A stretch of DNA of 64,000 bases from positions 6,200,001 to 6,264,000 of the forward strand of contig NZ_CP113264.1 of the NCBI RefSeq assembly GCF_026642255.1, read 5' to 3'. The notes under the pieces are model-generated. The model worked only from the letters and a program-made list of their open reading frames with translations, ran no database searches and was not told the DNA's origin. A program made the position numbers and the translations under genes. The DNA comes from Streptomonospora nanhaiensis. Lineage in GTDB: Bacteria; Actinomycetota; Actinomycetes; Streptosporangiales; Streptosporangiaceae. Positions 8,416 through 17,560 of the stretch are shown piece after piece (position 1 is the stretch's first letter; the number at the start of each line of letters is the position of its first letter).

Positions 8416-8837
8416 AAGGCCCGAGTCTATGCGGACCGGCGGGTGGGACGGTCCCCCGCCGCCGGAAAGCGGCACCGATCACCGAAACACGCTGCACAGG
8501 GGACGCTGCTCACAGTAGGTTCGTTCAACGTCTCCGGGGACCGGGGGTGGAAACCGTCCGGGCGGCCGTGTGCCGCGCACCCGGGCACCCGCACCCCGCG
8601 TCCCCGGTCGAAACACGGCCGCTGACACGGGGGAGGCGGCATCCGGTGGACGTCCGGTCCGTGCCGGGCGGGGGCGACGAGGGCCACAGGGGCACGGTGG
8701 GCTCCTCGACCGACCCGGCGCAGCGGGCAGGCGGCACGTCCGGGGGTACCGCGCGGCGGCGCGGCCCCGCCGCGGGGGCGGCGGGGCCTTCCGCTCACCC
8801 TCCTCTGCCGCGGCCACGTTCCTGGGGGAGGACAACT
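8416..8837. other. Intergenic region between ychF and methyltransferase gene
   Basis: 422 bases. It holds the ychF -10 box TAGACT (8424-8429, minus) and a possible plus-strand -10 TAGGTT (8516-8521), which would give the methyltransferase a leader of roughly 310 nt. No ORF with an RBS was found. Confidence 0.35.
8424..8429 (-). promoter_or_regulatory. -10 box TAGACT of ychF
   Basis: Minus-strand TAGACT, 8 nt from the GTG start, with no RBS in between; the same 8-nt geometry is seen for xseA and the Bax-inhibitor-like gene. Confidence 0.45.
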
Positions 8838-9809
8838 GTGGTCACCGAACAACTCCGGGCGCTCGTGCGCCGCTACCCGCTCGTCCGCTTCGCGACACGG
8901 CAGATCCGCGTGCGCCTGCCCAGGCGGCTGGGCGGCCTGGACCCCGCGCACGTCCCGCCGTGGAGCCGCAGCTTCACCTTCGCCCTCCCGCGACTGGCGT
9001 CGGACACCCGCGGGGCCGGGCCGGACAGCCTCACCCTGCGGCTCCCCGGGGACCTGACGGTGCCCCGGCGCCTGGCCGCGTTCGGCCTGGCCCGCCACGA
9101 ACCCGACAGCCTGGCCTGCTTCCTCGCCATGCTCGGCCACACGCGGCCCGGGGCGGTGCTCGACGTCGGGTCGGGGGTGGGGGTCTACTCGGTGCTGGCC
9201 GCCGCGCGCAGCAGCCGGCCCGTGTTCGCGTTCGAGCCCACGCCCGAGATCGCCTCGGCCGCCCGTGCGGTGTCGTCCTCCGCGGACCTGGGGTTCTCGG
9301 TGGTGGAGCTGGCGCTGAGCAACCACAACGGCACCGCCCACCTGCGCCGGGCCAGGAACAACGACATGTGCAACACGCTGGTGCACGCCGCCCGGGGGGA
9401 CCTGTCCCACATCACCGTGGGGGTGAGCACCCTGGCCCGGTGGAGCGAGACCGCGTCCGCCGCCCCGGCGGTCGTGAAGATCGACACGGTCGGCACGGAG
9501 CCCGACGTGGTCGCCGGGGGGCTGGAGGTGCTGCGCCGGTACCGGCCGTGGATGCTGGTCAAGGTCCGGCCGGACCGGGGGGTCGAGGAGCGGCTGATGG
9601 CGCTGCTCGACCCGTTGGAGTACACGTGGTACCCGGTGAGCGGGAGGCCGCCCTACCGGCCGCGTCCGGAGATAGCCGGACGGGCCTCACCCGCCACGGA
9701 GCGGATGTGGCTGTTCACGCCGCAGCCGGTCCCCGCCGGTTTCTGGACGTCGGTGGCCGGTTGGCGCGAGGCGCTCGCGGCCTGCTCCCCGGACTCCAGG
9801 AGCGCCTGA
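8838..9809 (+). CDS. FkbM-family SAM-dependent methyltransferase
   Basis: 323 residues from the GTG at 8838, which has GGAGG 6 nt upstream; the frame stays open further upstream but without an RBS. Residues about 95-110 give the SAM-binding motif I (AVLDVGSGVGVYSVLA), followed by FAFEPTPEIASAA. Near residue 216 is VVKIDTVGTEPDVVAGG, where FkbM proteins normally read KIDVEGAE. The protein probably O-methylates a small molecule or glycan; the substrate is unknown and no biosynthetic cluster is nearby. The N-terminal 70 residues are basic and not part of the core fold. Confidence 0.75.
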   Translation: MVTEQLRALVRRYPLVRFATRQIRVRLPRRLGGLDPAHVPPWSRSFTFALPRLASDTRGAGPDSLTLRLPGDLTVPRRLAAFGLARHEPDSLACFLAMLGHTRPGAVLDVGSGVGVYSVLAAARSSRPVFAFEPTPEIASAARAVSSSADLGFSVVELALSNHNGTAHLRRARNNDMCNTLVHAARGDLSHITVGVSTLARWSETASAAPAVVKIDTVGTEPDVVAGGLEVLRRYRPWMLVKVRPDRGVEERLMALLDPLEYTWYPVSGRPPYRPRPEIAGRASPATERMWLFTPQPVPAGFWTSVAGWREALAACSPDSRSA

Positions 9810-9831
9810 GGGGCAGGCACGGCCCGCGCCG

Positions 9832-9885
9832 GGCCCCTCCCGGCCGCGGCCCCGCGGCGGGGCCGCGGGCTGCCCGGGAGGGGCC
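9832..9885. terminator. Bidirectional hairpin terminator
   Basis: GGCCCCTCCCGG (from 9832) pairs with CCGGGAGGGGCC (to 9885), and an inner CCGCGGCCCCG/CGGGGCCGCGG stem sits within. It lies between the convergent methyltransferase and hydrolase genes. Confidence 0.75.
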
Positions 9886-9893
9886 CCGGTCGG

Positions 9894-10649
9894 CTACAGC
9901 CGCGCCCGGGCCGCCCCGGCCACGGCCCTCCGGGGGGACGGCGCGCGGCCGCGCACCCAGCCGTCCAGGGCGTCGACCAGGGCCGCCGGTTCGTCGCGGT
10001 GGACGCAGTGGCCCGCCCCCTCCACGACCCGTACGGTGAAGCCGCGCTCGGCGAGCTCCCGTGCCGCCCGCGGGTCGACGGTGATGCCGTTCCCCGCGCG
10101 CAGGACGAGGGAGGGGACGGCCGGCCTCTCCGGGAGGAAGTCCCTCCCGGCGACCTCCGAGGCGACGAAGTCGAAGAACGCCGGGTCGAAGGAGGCGAAG
10201 CCGCTGAGCTCCTTCTCGACGTCGGCGTCGCTCCACCTGGGGTTGAGCTGGCGCACGCCCTCGACGTCCGCGGTGGCGAACACCCTGCGCATACGCTCAC
10301 CGGCGTCGTCGGCCATGGGCGGGAGCCGGAACGCCGGGTCGACGTAGACCGCCCGGCGGGGCACGAGCCGCTCGACGGCCAGGGAGAGCGCGACCCCGCC
10401 CATCGAGTGGCCGACGACCGCGTCGAGCCCGGTGGGGAGGGAGTCCGCGAGGTCGTCCCCGAGCGCCTCGACGCTGTAGGGGCCGCGCGGACTGCGCCCG
10501 TGGCCGCGCATGTCCACGCCGAGCACGCGGTGGCCGCGTGCGACGAGTTCGGCCTCGACGGCGTGCCAGGTCCCGTGGTGTGCCATGGCCCCGTGGACGA
10601 GGGCGATGGTGTGGTCTCCGGTACCGCTGCTGTAGGTCTCCAGTCGCAT
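9894..10649 (-). CDS. Alpha/beta hydrolase
   Basis: 251 residues from the ATG at 10649, which has AGGAGG 9 nt upstream. The fold is clear: oxyanion segment ALVHGAMAHHGTW near residue 17, DMRGHGRSPRGP, nucleophile elbow GHSMGG (serine near residue 86), acid region ITVDPRAA and catalytic histidine in GAGHCVHRDEP near 220. The family includes esterases, lactonases and C-C hydrolases; the substrate cannot be told. The gene is divergent from rmuC. Confidence 0.85.
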   Translation of the reverse strand: MRLETYSSGTGDHTIALVHGAMAHHGTWHAVEAELVARGHRVLGVDMRGHGRSPRGPYSVEALGDDLADSLPTGLDAVVGHSMGGVALSLAVERLVPRRAVYVDPAFRLPPMADDAGERMRRVFATADVEGVRQLNPRWSDADVEKELSGFASFDPAFFDFVASEVAGRDFLPERPAVPSLVLRAGNGITVDPRAARELAERGFTVRVVEGAGHCVHRDEPAALVDALDGWVRGRAPSPRRAVAGAARARL

Positions 10650-10961
10650 GGGAGGGGGCCTCCTCGGATAGGGGGACTGCGGGGATCGGGGCCGGTGCGG
10701 AGTTCCGGCCTTCGCGTTCGGACCTCCAGGGTCTCGAAAACTTTTGCACAAGGAAAGAGGATGTCCGGATGCGGACTCGGGTCCGCGACCTCCCACCGCT
10801 CCCCGGAGCCCCGGACGGCGCCGCCGCCTCCGGACCGGTCCTCCGGGGCCGTGCGGCCGCACGGCCCCGGGCGGCGGACATGCCGGACTTGGTCGGCCTG
10901 CCCGCCGATGTCCTGCGTGGCGGGGAGACCGGGGCGCACGGCGGCTGGCACCATGTGCGCC
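10650..10961. other. Divergent intergenic region hydrolase/rmuC
   Basis: 312 bases. An A/T-rich patch (AAAACTTTTGCAC, about 10738-10750) stands out and may mark the hydrolase promoter on the minus strand. The rest is GC-rich with no supported gene. Confidence 0.35.
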
Positions 10962-12374
10962 ATGGACGGTCTCGCACTCGTACTCATGCTCCTGGTCGGC
11001 CTGGCGATCGGCGTCGCCGTGGGATGGATCCTCGCCCGCGGGCGGGAGGCCGAGGCCCGGGCGGAGGCCCGGGCCGCCGAGGAGCGGGCGGCCTACGTCG
11101 AGGAGCAGCTCGGCGACCGGTTCCGCGCCCTGTCCGCGCAGGCCCTGGACCAGACCAACCAGCGCTTCCTGGAGCTCGCGGAGGGACGCCTGCGCGCGGT
11201 CAGCGCCCAGGCCGGCGGCGACCTCGACGAGCGGCGGCGGGCGGTGGAGCGCATGGTGGAACCGCTGACCGAGACGCTGAACCGGGTGGAGCGGCAGCTC
11301 AGGGAGGTGGACGCGGGACGGGTGGCCGCCCACGCGGAGCTGGCCAAGCAGGTGGAGTACGTGCGCGAGGGGTCGGAGCGCCTGGGGGAGCAGACCCGGT
11401 CCCTGGTGACCGCGCTGCGGCGGCCCGAGGCGCGCGGCCGGTGGGGCGAGCTGCAGCTGCGCCGGGTGGCCGAGTTGGCGGGGATGGGCCCCCGCTGCGA
11501 CTTCGAGGAGCAGGCGGCGACACGGGACGGGTCGCAGCGCCCCGACATGGTGGTGCGCCTGGCCGGGGGCAAGAACATCGTCGTGGACTCCAAGGTGCCG
11601 CTCTCCGCGTACCTGGACGCCGTGGAGGCGGGCCGGGAGGAGGCCGCCGAGGAGCGCCTGCGCGCCCACGCGCGGCACCTCCGCACACATGTCGACCAGC
11701 TGGCGGCCAAGTCGTACTGGGCGGCGTTCACCCCGGCCCCGGAGTTCGTGGTGCTGTTCATCCCCGGCGAGGCCTTCCTGGCCCCGGCCCTGGAGCACGA
11801 CCCCGGCCTGTTGGAGCACGCGATGGCGCGACGGGTCCACATCGCCACGCCGACGACGCTGATCTCCCTGTTGCGGACGGCGCAGTACGCGTGGCAGCAG
11901 GAGGCGCTGAGCGAGAACGCGAGGGCGGTGTTCGACCTCGGCAAGCAGCTGCACGAACGGCTGGGCACGCTGGGCGGGCACGTGGAGGCCCTGGGCCGGG
12001 CGCTGACCCGGACCGTGGGCGCCTACAACCAGACGGTGGGGTCGCTGGAGAGCCGCGTGCTCGTGACCGCCCGGCGGTTCGGCGAGCTGGGCCTCGTGGA
12101 CGGCGAGCTGGACCGGCCGACCGGCGTGGAGGAGCGCCCGCGCACGGTGGCCGCCCCCGAGCTGTCGGGGTACGGGGCGGAGGCGTTCGGTGAGGACGGG
12201 CACGCACTCGGCGGACCGCTGCCGGACGGCCCCGCGGGGCGTGACGGGGTCCGCGGGGCGGCTCCCGGAGCGGGAGACCGGGAGGGCTCGGATTTCGACG
12301 GTATTCGGCATGTGGGTAACAAGAGCAATGGTTCGACCGGAAAAGAACCCCGAAAGAGCGTGCACGGGACATGA
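10962..12374 (+). CDS. rmuC: DNA recombination protein RmuC homologue
   Basis: 470 residues from the ATG at 10962 (an in-frame ATG at 10953 is equally possible; neither has a clear RBS). One N-terminal membrane helix (about 3-24) is followed by a long coiled coil (about 25-150) rich in Glu, Arg and Ala. The RmuC domain (about 150-390) includes ARGRWGELQLRRVAELAGM, KNIVVDSKVPLSAYL, SYWAAFTPAPEFVVLFIPGE and ATPTTLISLLRT. RmuC limits inversions at short repeats in E. coli and looks like a nuclease-fold protein. The last 70 residues are a hydrophilic tail without family conservation. Confidence 0.92.
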   Translation: MDGLALVLMLLVGLAIGVAVGWILARGREAEARAEARAAEERAAYVEEQLGDRFRALSAQALDQTNQRFLELAEGRLRAVSAQAGGDLDERRRAVERMVEPLTETLNRVERQLREVDAGRVAAHAELAKQVEYVREGSERLGEQTRSLVTALRRPEARGRWGELQLRRVAELAGMGPRCDFEEQAATRDGSQRPDMVVRLAGGKNIVVDSKVPLSAYLDAVEAGREEAAEERLRAHARHLRTHVDQLAAKSYWAAFTPAPEFVVLFIPGEAFLAPALEHDPGLLEHAMARRVHIATPTTLISLLRTAQYAWQQEALSENARAVFDLGKQLHERLGTLGGHVEALGRALTRTVGAYNQTVGSLESRVLVTARRFGELGLVDGELDRPTGVEERPRTVAAPELSGYGAEAFGEDGHALGGPLPDGPAGRDGVRGAAPGAGDREGSDFDGIRHVGNKSNGSTGKEPRKSVHGT

Positions 12375-12605
12375 ATCCGCAGGTCGGCGCAGGTCCGACG
12401 ATCCACCCGAGGACAACTCGGGCGAGCACCTCCGGAGCGACAGAACCGCCGTGCGCCATGCTGGTGTCCCACGAGTGGGAGGCGTGTTCGCGACGGAAGG
12501 GGCAAGTGACCGAAATGGCGACACGTTCCCCGGAAAAGACGCCCTACGCTTACTAGAAGTGACACACTAAACACTGTGAGCAACACACTTGGGAGGCGAA
12601 CGGCT

Positions 12606-13148
12606 ATGCCCCCGCGGAAGGCGGACGGTCCGGAGCCCGGGCACGCACCGTACTTCGTGCGGCCCGAGGGCCGCGGCCGGGGCGCGCGGAGCGCCCGGAG
12701 GAGAGCGGGCGCCGCCCCGGGCGCCCCGGAGGGGAACCCCGTGCGCCGGCCTCCCCGCCTGACCGGTCGGGGCGGCGTCCTGGTCATCGCCGTGCTGAGC
12801 TTCGCCGGGACCATGATCGCCCAGTGGTCGGGCACCCCCGCCGTGCCGGGCATCGCCTTCACGGTCGCCTGCCTGGCGACGGCGTCCGCGGTCCGCCCCG
12901 CCGACCTGCTCTCGCTGTCGGTCAGCCCGCCCCTGGCGTTCTTCGTGGCGGTGGCCGCCGCCGAGAGCGTGCTGGCCCTGGGCAACGAGGGGTTCGCGCG
13001 GGTCCTGCTCCTGGGCCTCGCCTCGCGGCTGGCCGAGGCGGCCCCCTGGCTCTTCCTGGGCACCGCGCTGGTCCTGGTCATCGGGGTCTTCCGCGGCCTG
13101 CCCGGCAACCTCCGCGACCTGGGCGACGAGCTCAACGGCCGCGGGTAG
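12606..13148 (+). CDS. DUF6542-type membrane protein
   Basis: 180 residues. I prefer the ATG at 12606 (GGGAGG 9 nt upstream) over an in-frame GTG at 12576. The first 55 residues are basic and disordered. From PRLTGRGGVLVIAVLSFAGTM onward come about four membrane helices with the family stretch RPADLLSLSVSPPLAFFVAV, and the end reads GLPGNLRDLGDELNGR. Function is unknown. In mycobacteria (memory) the counterpart Rv1111c also sits between the ychF and ispH/xseA neighbourhoods, so its place is conserved. Confidence 0.7.
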   Translation: MPPRKADGPEPGHAPYFVRPEGRGRGARSARRRAGAAPGAPEGNPVRRPPRLTGRGGVLVIAVLSFAGTMIAQWSGTPAVPGIAFTVACLATASAVRPADLLSLSVSPPLAFFVAVAAAESVLALGNEGFARVLLLGLASRLAEAAPWLFLGTALVLVIGVFRGLPGNLRDLGDELNGRG

Positions 13149-13165
13149 CGCCGGGCGCGTCCGGT

Positions 13166-13181
13166 CGCCCCCCGGGGGGCG
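13166..13181. repeat. 16-bp palindrome between convergent genes
   Basis: CGCCCCCCGGGGGGCG, a perfect palindrome without loop, between the stops of the DUF6542 gene and xseB. It could act as part of a terminator. Confidence 0.4.
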
Positions 13182-13245
13182 GGCCCCCGCTCCCCCGAGG
13201 CGCACTCCCACCGCGCACCGGTCAGCCGCCGGGGGCCCGCGCGGA

Positions 13246-13521
13246 TCAGAAGGGCGTGTCCCCGTCCGCCGGGGGGTCGTCCTCCCGGCGCTCGTCCATG
13301 GCGGCGGCCATCTTGGCCCGGGCGCCCTCCAGCCACTGCTCGCACACGCGGGCCAGCTCCTCGCCCCGCTCCCACAGGGCCAGGGACTCCTTGAGGCTGA
13401 GCCCGCCCGACTCCAGTCGGCGGACCACCGTGTTGAGCTCTTCGCGGCTCTCCTCGTAGCTCAGCTCCGGCACGGCGGCCCCGCCGTCCTTGCCGTCGGT
13501 CTTCGTGCCCTTGGCGGCCAT
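13246..13521 (-). CDS. xseB: Exodeoxyribonuclease VII small subunit
   Basis: 91 residues. The core LSYEESREELNTVVRRLESGGLSLKESLALWERGEELARVCEQWLEGAR (residues about 20-67) is the XseB two-helix hairpin that assembles around XseA. The partner gene ends 2 nt upstream, so the pair is translationally coupled. The enzyme degrades single-stranded DNA to oligonucleotides in mismatch repair and recombination. Confidence 0.95.
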   Translation of the reverse strand: MAAKGTKTDGKDGGAAVPELSYEESREELNTVVRRLESGGLSLKESLALWERGEELARVCEQWLEGARAKMAAAMDERREDDPPADGDTPF

Positions 13522-13523
13522 CT

Positions 13524-14756
13524 CTACTCCCCCTCGGTGGTGTCTTCGGTGTGGACGGACTCCACGGTGGCGGTCAGGCTGTCCTCGGCGAACCTCACCC
13601 GCAGGGACTCCCCCACGTCCGGTTCCGCCGCGGAGCGCACCACCGACCCGTCCGGGCGCTGCACGACGGCGTACCCGCGTGCCAGCGTCGTGGCCGGGGA
13701 CAGGGCGTGCAGACGCGCCCTCGTGTGGCCGAGGCCCTCGCCGGCCCGGTCGAGCGACAGGGTGAGGCTCCGGCGGGCCCGGTCGCGCATGTCCGCGACC
13801 TGCTCCGCGAGCCGGTCGATCTCCCGGACGGGGCTGGCCAGGACCGGACGGGACCGGATGCCCGAGAGCCAGGAGAGCTCGCGCTCCAGCGCGCCCGTGA
13901 GGACCCTGCGCCCCCGGTCGCGCAACTGCCTGATGATCTCCAGCTGCTCTCCCACGTCGGGGACGGTCTTCTTGGCCGCGTCGGTGGGCGTGGAGGCGCG
14001 CACGTCGGCGACGAGGTCCAGGAGCGGGGTGTCCTGTTCGTGGCCGATCGCGCTCACCACGGGCGTGCCCGCCGCCGCGACCGCCCGCACCAGCGCCTCG
14101 TCGGAGAACGGCAGCAGGTCCTCCAGGGAGCCGCCGCCCCGGGCGATCACGATGACGTCGACCTCCGGGTGCGAGTCCAGCTCCTTCAGGGCCTCCAGCA
14201 CCTCGCGGACCGCACGGTCGCCCTGGACGGCGACCTGTCGCACCTCGAAGCGGACGGCGGGCCACCGGCGGCGGCCGTTCTCCAGCACGTCGCGCTCGGC
14301 CGCGGAGTCGCGTCCGCAGACCAGCCCCACCGTGGCGGGGAGGAAGGGCAGGGGCCGCTTGCGCCCCTCGTCGAACAGCCCCTCCGCCGCCAGGGTGCGC
14401 CGCAGCTGCTCCAGCCTGGCCAGGAGTTCGCCCAGGCCCACGTGGCGGATCTCCAGCGCGCGGAGCGAGAAGGTGCCGCGCACCTCGTAGAAGTCGGGTT
14501 TGGCGTGCACGACGACGCGCGCCCCCGCCTCGGGGGACGGGCTCTGCGCGTCCAGCACCGAGGTCTGGCAGACCACCCGCACCGACACGTTCGCGACCGG
14601 GTCGCGCAGCGTGATGTAGGCCATCCGCCCCCGGCGGTTGAGCTCGGCGATCTGCCCCTCGACCCAGATCCGGCCCAGGCGGCCGATCCACTGGCCGACG
14701 GCGTTGAGGACGACTCGTACCGGTTGCGGCGTCTCGGCGGAACTCTCCATGCCCAT
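13524..14756 (-). CDS. xseA: Exodeoxyribonuclease VII large subunit
   Basis: 410 residues. An N-terminal OB-fold (about 10-105, [22 protein letters not shown]) is followed by the catalytic domain with [41 protein letters not shown] and [27 protein letters not shown], all diagnostic of XseA. The C-terminal third is a coiled coil that binds XseB. The start is ATG 14756 or the in-frame ATG at 14750; no RBS is visible, and TAGGCT 8 nt upstream suggests a leaderless mRNA. Confidence 0.96.
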   Translation of the reverse strand: MGMESSAETPQPVRVVLNAVGQWIGRLGRIWVEGQIAELNRRGRMAYITLRDPVANVSVRVVCQTSVLDAQSPSPEAGARVVVHAKPDFYEVRGTFSLRALEIRHVGLGELLARLEQLRRTLAAEGLFDEGRKRPLPFLPATVGLVCGRDSAAERDVLENGRRRWPAVRFEVRQVAVQGDRAVREVLEALKELDSHPEVDVIVIARGGGSLEDLLPFSDEALVRAVAAAGTPVVSAIGHEQDTPLLDLVADVRASTPTDAAKKTVPDVGEQLEIIRQLRDRGRRVLTGALERELSWLSGIRSRPVLASPVREIDRLAEQVADMRDRARRSLTLSLDRAGEGLGHTRARLHALSPATTLARGYAVVQRPDGSVVRSAAEPDVGESLRVRFAEDSLTATVESVHTEDTTEGE

Positions 14757-14764
14757 GGCAACCG

Positions 14765-14770
14765 AGCCTA
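14765..14770 (-). promoter_or_regulatory. -10 box TAGGCT of xseA
   Basis: Minus-strand TAGGCT, 8 nt from the xseA ATG, same layout as ychF. Confidence 0.45.
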
Positions 14771-14831
14771 GGGGAGGCCGGGGACAGTTCCGGGCAGGCC
14801 GGTCGCCGGGCGCGGCCGCGCCCGGCTCCGG

Positions 14832-15344
14832 TCAGCCCTGCGCGTCCCCGCCCGCGGACACCGTGTTGTCGATGCCGATGTCGGTGATGTCGGGTTCGCC
14901 CTCGGCGTGGTGGACGGTGTTCTCGGCTCCGGTCACGTGGATGGACTCGGCGCCGCCGACGTGGACGGTGAGGGAGTTGCCCGTGACGGTGACCGCGCCG
15001 CACTGGCCGTTGAGGACGACCTCCGCGCCGCTGGCGGTCACGTTGACGTCGCGGCCCTCGCAGTCCTCCGTGACGCTGCCCTCGACCGACGCGATGTTGA
15101 TGTCGCCGGTCCCGTCGTCGATGGTCACGCCGCCGCCCTCGTCGAGGGTCACGTCGCCGTCCTGGTTCCCGACCGTGACGTCGCCGTCCGAGTCGACGGA
15201 GACCTCTCCGTCCTCGCTTCCGACGGAGACGCCGTCGGGGTCGACGCTGACCTCCTGGTCGGTGCCGGGGATGCCGACCGAGCAGCCGGTCAGCCAGAAG
15301 GCCGCCGCAGTGAGGAGCGCAGCGGTGGAAGTCGCGGGACGCAT
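14832..15344 (-). CDS. DUF3060-like lipoprotein
   Basis: 170 residues. The signal peptide ends in a lipobox, LTGC (cysteine near residue 21), so the protein is probably an outer-leaflet lipoprotein. Residues 28-75 are an acidic stretch of short repeats of the type VSVDSDGDVTVGNQDGDVTL. Residues 88-165 look like DUF3060: CEGRDVNVTASGAEVVLNGQCGAVTVTG with paired cysteines and repeated V-G-x-x-N-x-V turns, a probable small beta-helix. Function unknown. It follows xseA on the other side of a 75-nt gap and is not clearly part of that operon. Confidence 0.7.
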   Translation of the reverse strand: MRPATSTAALLTAAAFWLTGCSVGIPGTDQEVSVDPDGVSVGSEDGEVSVDSDGDVTVGNQDGDVTLDEGGGVTIDDGTGDINIASVEGSVTEDCEGRDVNVTASGAEVVLNGQCGAVTVTGNSLTVHVGGAESIHVTGAENTVHHAEGEPDITDIGIDNTVSAGGDAQG

Positions 15345-15457
15345 GGTCGTAGCCCTTCGAGCGGGAAGCGCCGTGGTGCGCTCGTCAGTAGGACGTTCCC
15401 CGCCCCCGTGTGGTTCCGCCGGGTCGCGGCACAGGCGCCTGCCGGGCCCGCCGGCTG

Positions 15458-16207
15458 CTACGCCCCGGCTTCCAGCTTGGCGATGCGGTTGTCGTACATC
15501 TTGATGAACTCGGTGCGCCCTCCGTGCGCGACCTCGTAGGCGCGCAGGTCACGGACCTGCTCGATGCTGAGCTTGCGCAGGCGCGCGCGGACGGACGGGA
15601 GGGTGAGCTCGTCGTAGGTCGGCACGGCGAGGTCCTCGACGGCGGGTGCGGCCTCCTTGCGGACCTTCTCCAGCACCTCGTCGCTGGCGACGGTGGTGTG
15701 CGCCTCCGCGGCGGCCAGCTCCTCGGCGATGGCCGGGGCCTCCTCGGGGACGTCCTCGGTGGCCGGGACGACGGGCTCCGTGCGGACCTGGGCCCCCTCC
15801 TTCTCGGAGGTCTCCGCCTTCTCGGAGGTCTCCGCCTTCTCGGGGGTGGTCTTCTTCTCGGCGGTCCCGGACTCCGGAGCGGGGGTCGCCCCTGCCCCGG
15901 GGGCCTTCTCCCCGGGGGCCTCCGCCGACTCCGCGGCGGGCGCCGCGGCGGCGGGCTCGGGGGTCGAGGCGGGCGCCTTCTCCCCGGCCTCCGGCTCCGC
16001 GGCGGCCGGCTCCGCGGCGGCGGGCTCGGGGGTCGCGGCGGGCGCGGCGGCGGGGGCCGGGCTCCCGGCGGCGGCCTTCTCCCCGGCCGCCTCGGCGGCG
16101 GACGGGGCGGCGGTGTCCGCGGGCTCGGCGGGGGCGGCCGGCTTCTTGCGCCCGAAGATTCCCTTGGCCAGGGTGATCAGTTTCGTGGCGATCGTCGGGT
16201 TCGACAT
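15458..16207 (-). CDS. Lipid-droplet-associated-like protein (DUF8129-type C-terminus)
   Basis: 249 residues from the ATG at 16207 (AGGAG 10 nt upstream). A short N-terminal helix (MSNPTIATKLITLAKGIFG) is followed by about 150 residues of Ala/Pro/Glu repeats. A C-terminal domain (about 195-245) reads YDELTLPSVRARLRKLSIEQVRDLRAYEVAHGGR. That combination matches the actinobacterial proteins annotated as lipid-droplet associated, whose gene (Rv1109c, from memory) is also between xseA and ispH. The linker composition is typical for the family, but its length is unusual. Confidence 0.65.
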   Translation of the reverse strand: MSNPTIATKLITLAKGIFGRKKPAAPAEPADTAAPSAAEAAGEKAAAGSPAPAAAPAATPEPAAAEPAAAEPEAGEKAPASTPEPAAAAPAAESAEAPGEKAPGAGATPAPESGTAEKKTTPEKAETSEKAETSEKEGAQVRTEPVVPATEDVPEEAPAIAEELAAAEAHTTVASDEVLEKVRKEAAPAVEDLAVPTYDELTLPSVRARLRKLSIEQVRDLRAYEVAHGGRTEFIKMYDNRIAKLEAGA

Positions 16208-16501
16208 AGGACGGGGGCTCCTGGGTGGTCTCGGCGGTGGGGTCGGCGGCACGCGTCCAGCAGACCGGGCAAGGCCGAGTCGGGGCGAACCGCCTGTGAC
16301 AGATGCGATGGTGAACCAGGATAGAGGAGGGGGAACACCGCGAGCAGGGGATGGGCGAACGATTTCGCCACTTCGATCCACGACCGGACACATCCTGTTG
16401 CGATACCGTCACCTTGGCCCCGGTGGGGCGCGGATATCCCCGTAACGGTGCCATCGCCCACACCAGGGTCGTACACGGACCAAGCCACCTAGGATGTACG
16501 C
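16208..16501. promoter_or_regulatory. Divergent promoter region, lipid-droplet-like gene / ispH
   Basis: 294 bases. It contains an inverted repeat GGCGAA-CGAT-TTCGCC at 16354-16369 that could be an operator, and the ispH -10 box at its right end. No ORF is supported. Confidence 0.4.
16490..16495 (+). promoter_or_regulatory. -10 box TAGGAT, leaderless start of ispH
   Basis: TAGGAT lies exactly 6 nt before the ispH ATG, and there is no RBS. Confidence 0.6.
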
Positions 16502-17473
16502 ATGACTGCGATGACGACTGCCACGAACCAACGCCGTGTGCTCCTCGCCAACCCCCGGGGTTACTGCGCCGGTGTCGACCGCGCGGTCATCACCGTCGAG
16601 AAGGCCCTGGAGCAGTACGGCGCCCCGATCTACGTGCGCAAGCAGATCGTGCACAACACCCACGTGGTGCGCACCCTGGAGGAGCGCGGCGCGATCTTCG
16701 TCGAGGAGACCGAGGAGGTGCCCGAGGGCGCCATCGTCGTGTTCTCCGCGCACGGCGTCTCCCCCGCCGTCCACGAGGAGGCGGGGAGGCGGCAGCTCAA
16801 GACGATCGACGCGACCTGCCCGCTCGTCACCAAGGTCCACAAGGAAGCCAAGCGCTTCGCGGCGGAGGATCGCGACATCATCCTCATCGGCCACATCGGT
16901 CATGAGGAGGTCGAGGGCACCAGCGGTGAGGCCCCGGAGCACATCCAGATCGTGGAGAGCCCGGACGAGGTCCACAAGGTCCGGGTCCGCAACCCGGACA
17001 ACGTCTCCTGGCTGTCCCAGACCACCCTCTCGGTGGACGAGACCACCCAGACGGTCGACGCCCTGCGCGAGAGGTTCCCGAACCTGCTCGACCCGCCCAG
17101 CGACGACATCTGCTACGCCACCTCCAACCGCCAGGACGCCGTCAAGGCGATGGCGCCCGAGTGCGAGCTGGTCATCGTGGTCGGCTCCGACAACTCGTCG
17201 AACTCGGTCCGCCTGGTCGAGGTCGCCCTGGACGCGGGCGCCGACGCCTCCTACCTGATCGACAACGCGTCCCTCATGGACGAGGCCTGGCTGGAGGGCG
17301 TGACCACGGTCGGCGTCACCAGCGGCGCGTCCGTGCCGGACATCCTGGTGCGCGAGCTGCTCGACAAGCTCGCCGGGCACGGCTACGGCTCCGTCTCCCC
17401 GGTGACGACCGCCGACGAGACGCTGACCTTCTCGCTGCCCAAGGAGCTCCGCCGCGACCTGCGCGCCGAGTAG
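16502..17473 (+). CDS. ispH: 4-hydroxy-3-methylbut-2-enyl diphosphate reductase
   Basis: 323 residues. This [4Fe-4S] enzyme makes IPP and DMAPP in the last step of the MEP isoprenoid pathway. The three cluster cysteines are visible: C22 in [13 protein letters not shown]106 in DATCPLV and C204 in [10 protein letters not shown]. Other family signatures are [19 protein letters not shown] (His84) and [15 protein letters not shown], with the final [11 protein letters not shown]. The leaderless start follows TAGGAT. A perfect 15-bp terminator follows. Its product feeds the cis-prenyltransferase encoded near 39 kb. Confidence 0.98.
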   Translation: MTAMTTATNQRRVLLANPRGYCAGVDRAVITVEKALEQYGAPIYVRKQIVHNTHVVRTLEERGAIFVEETEEVPEGAIVVFSAHGVSPAVHEEAGRRQLKTIDATCPLVTKVHKEAKRFAAEDRDIILIGHIGHEEVEGTSGEAPEHIQIVESPDEVHKVRVRNPDNVSWLSQTTLSVDETTQTVDALRERFPNLLDPPSDDICYATSNRQDAVKAMAPECELVIVVGSDNSSNSVRLVEVALDAGADASYLIDNASLMDEAWLEGVTTVGVTSGASVPDILVRELLDKLAGHGYGSVSPVTTADETLTFSLPKELRRDLRAE

Positions 17474-17490
17474 CCCCGGCCCCTGCATGC

Positions 17491-17524
17491 CGAACGCCCG
17501 GCGGGTGCGCCCGCCGGGCGTTCG
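17491..17524. terminator. Strong terminator hairpin after ispH
   Basis: Perfect 15-bp stem CGAACGCCCGGCGGG with a TGCG loop, 17 nt past the stop and between the convergent ispH and DUF4245 genes. Confidence 0.85.
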
Positions 17525-17560
17525 CCGTGTCCGGGCCCGGAACGACCTGCGGACCAGGGC

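Noticed and set aside
9999-10961. Upstream extension of the rmuC frame
   Set aside because: The open frame continues across the hydrolase gene but lacks an RBS; RmuC starts with its membrane helix at 10962.
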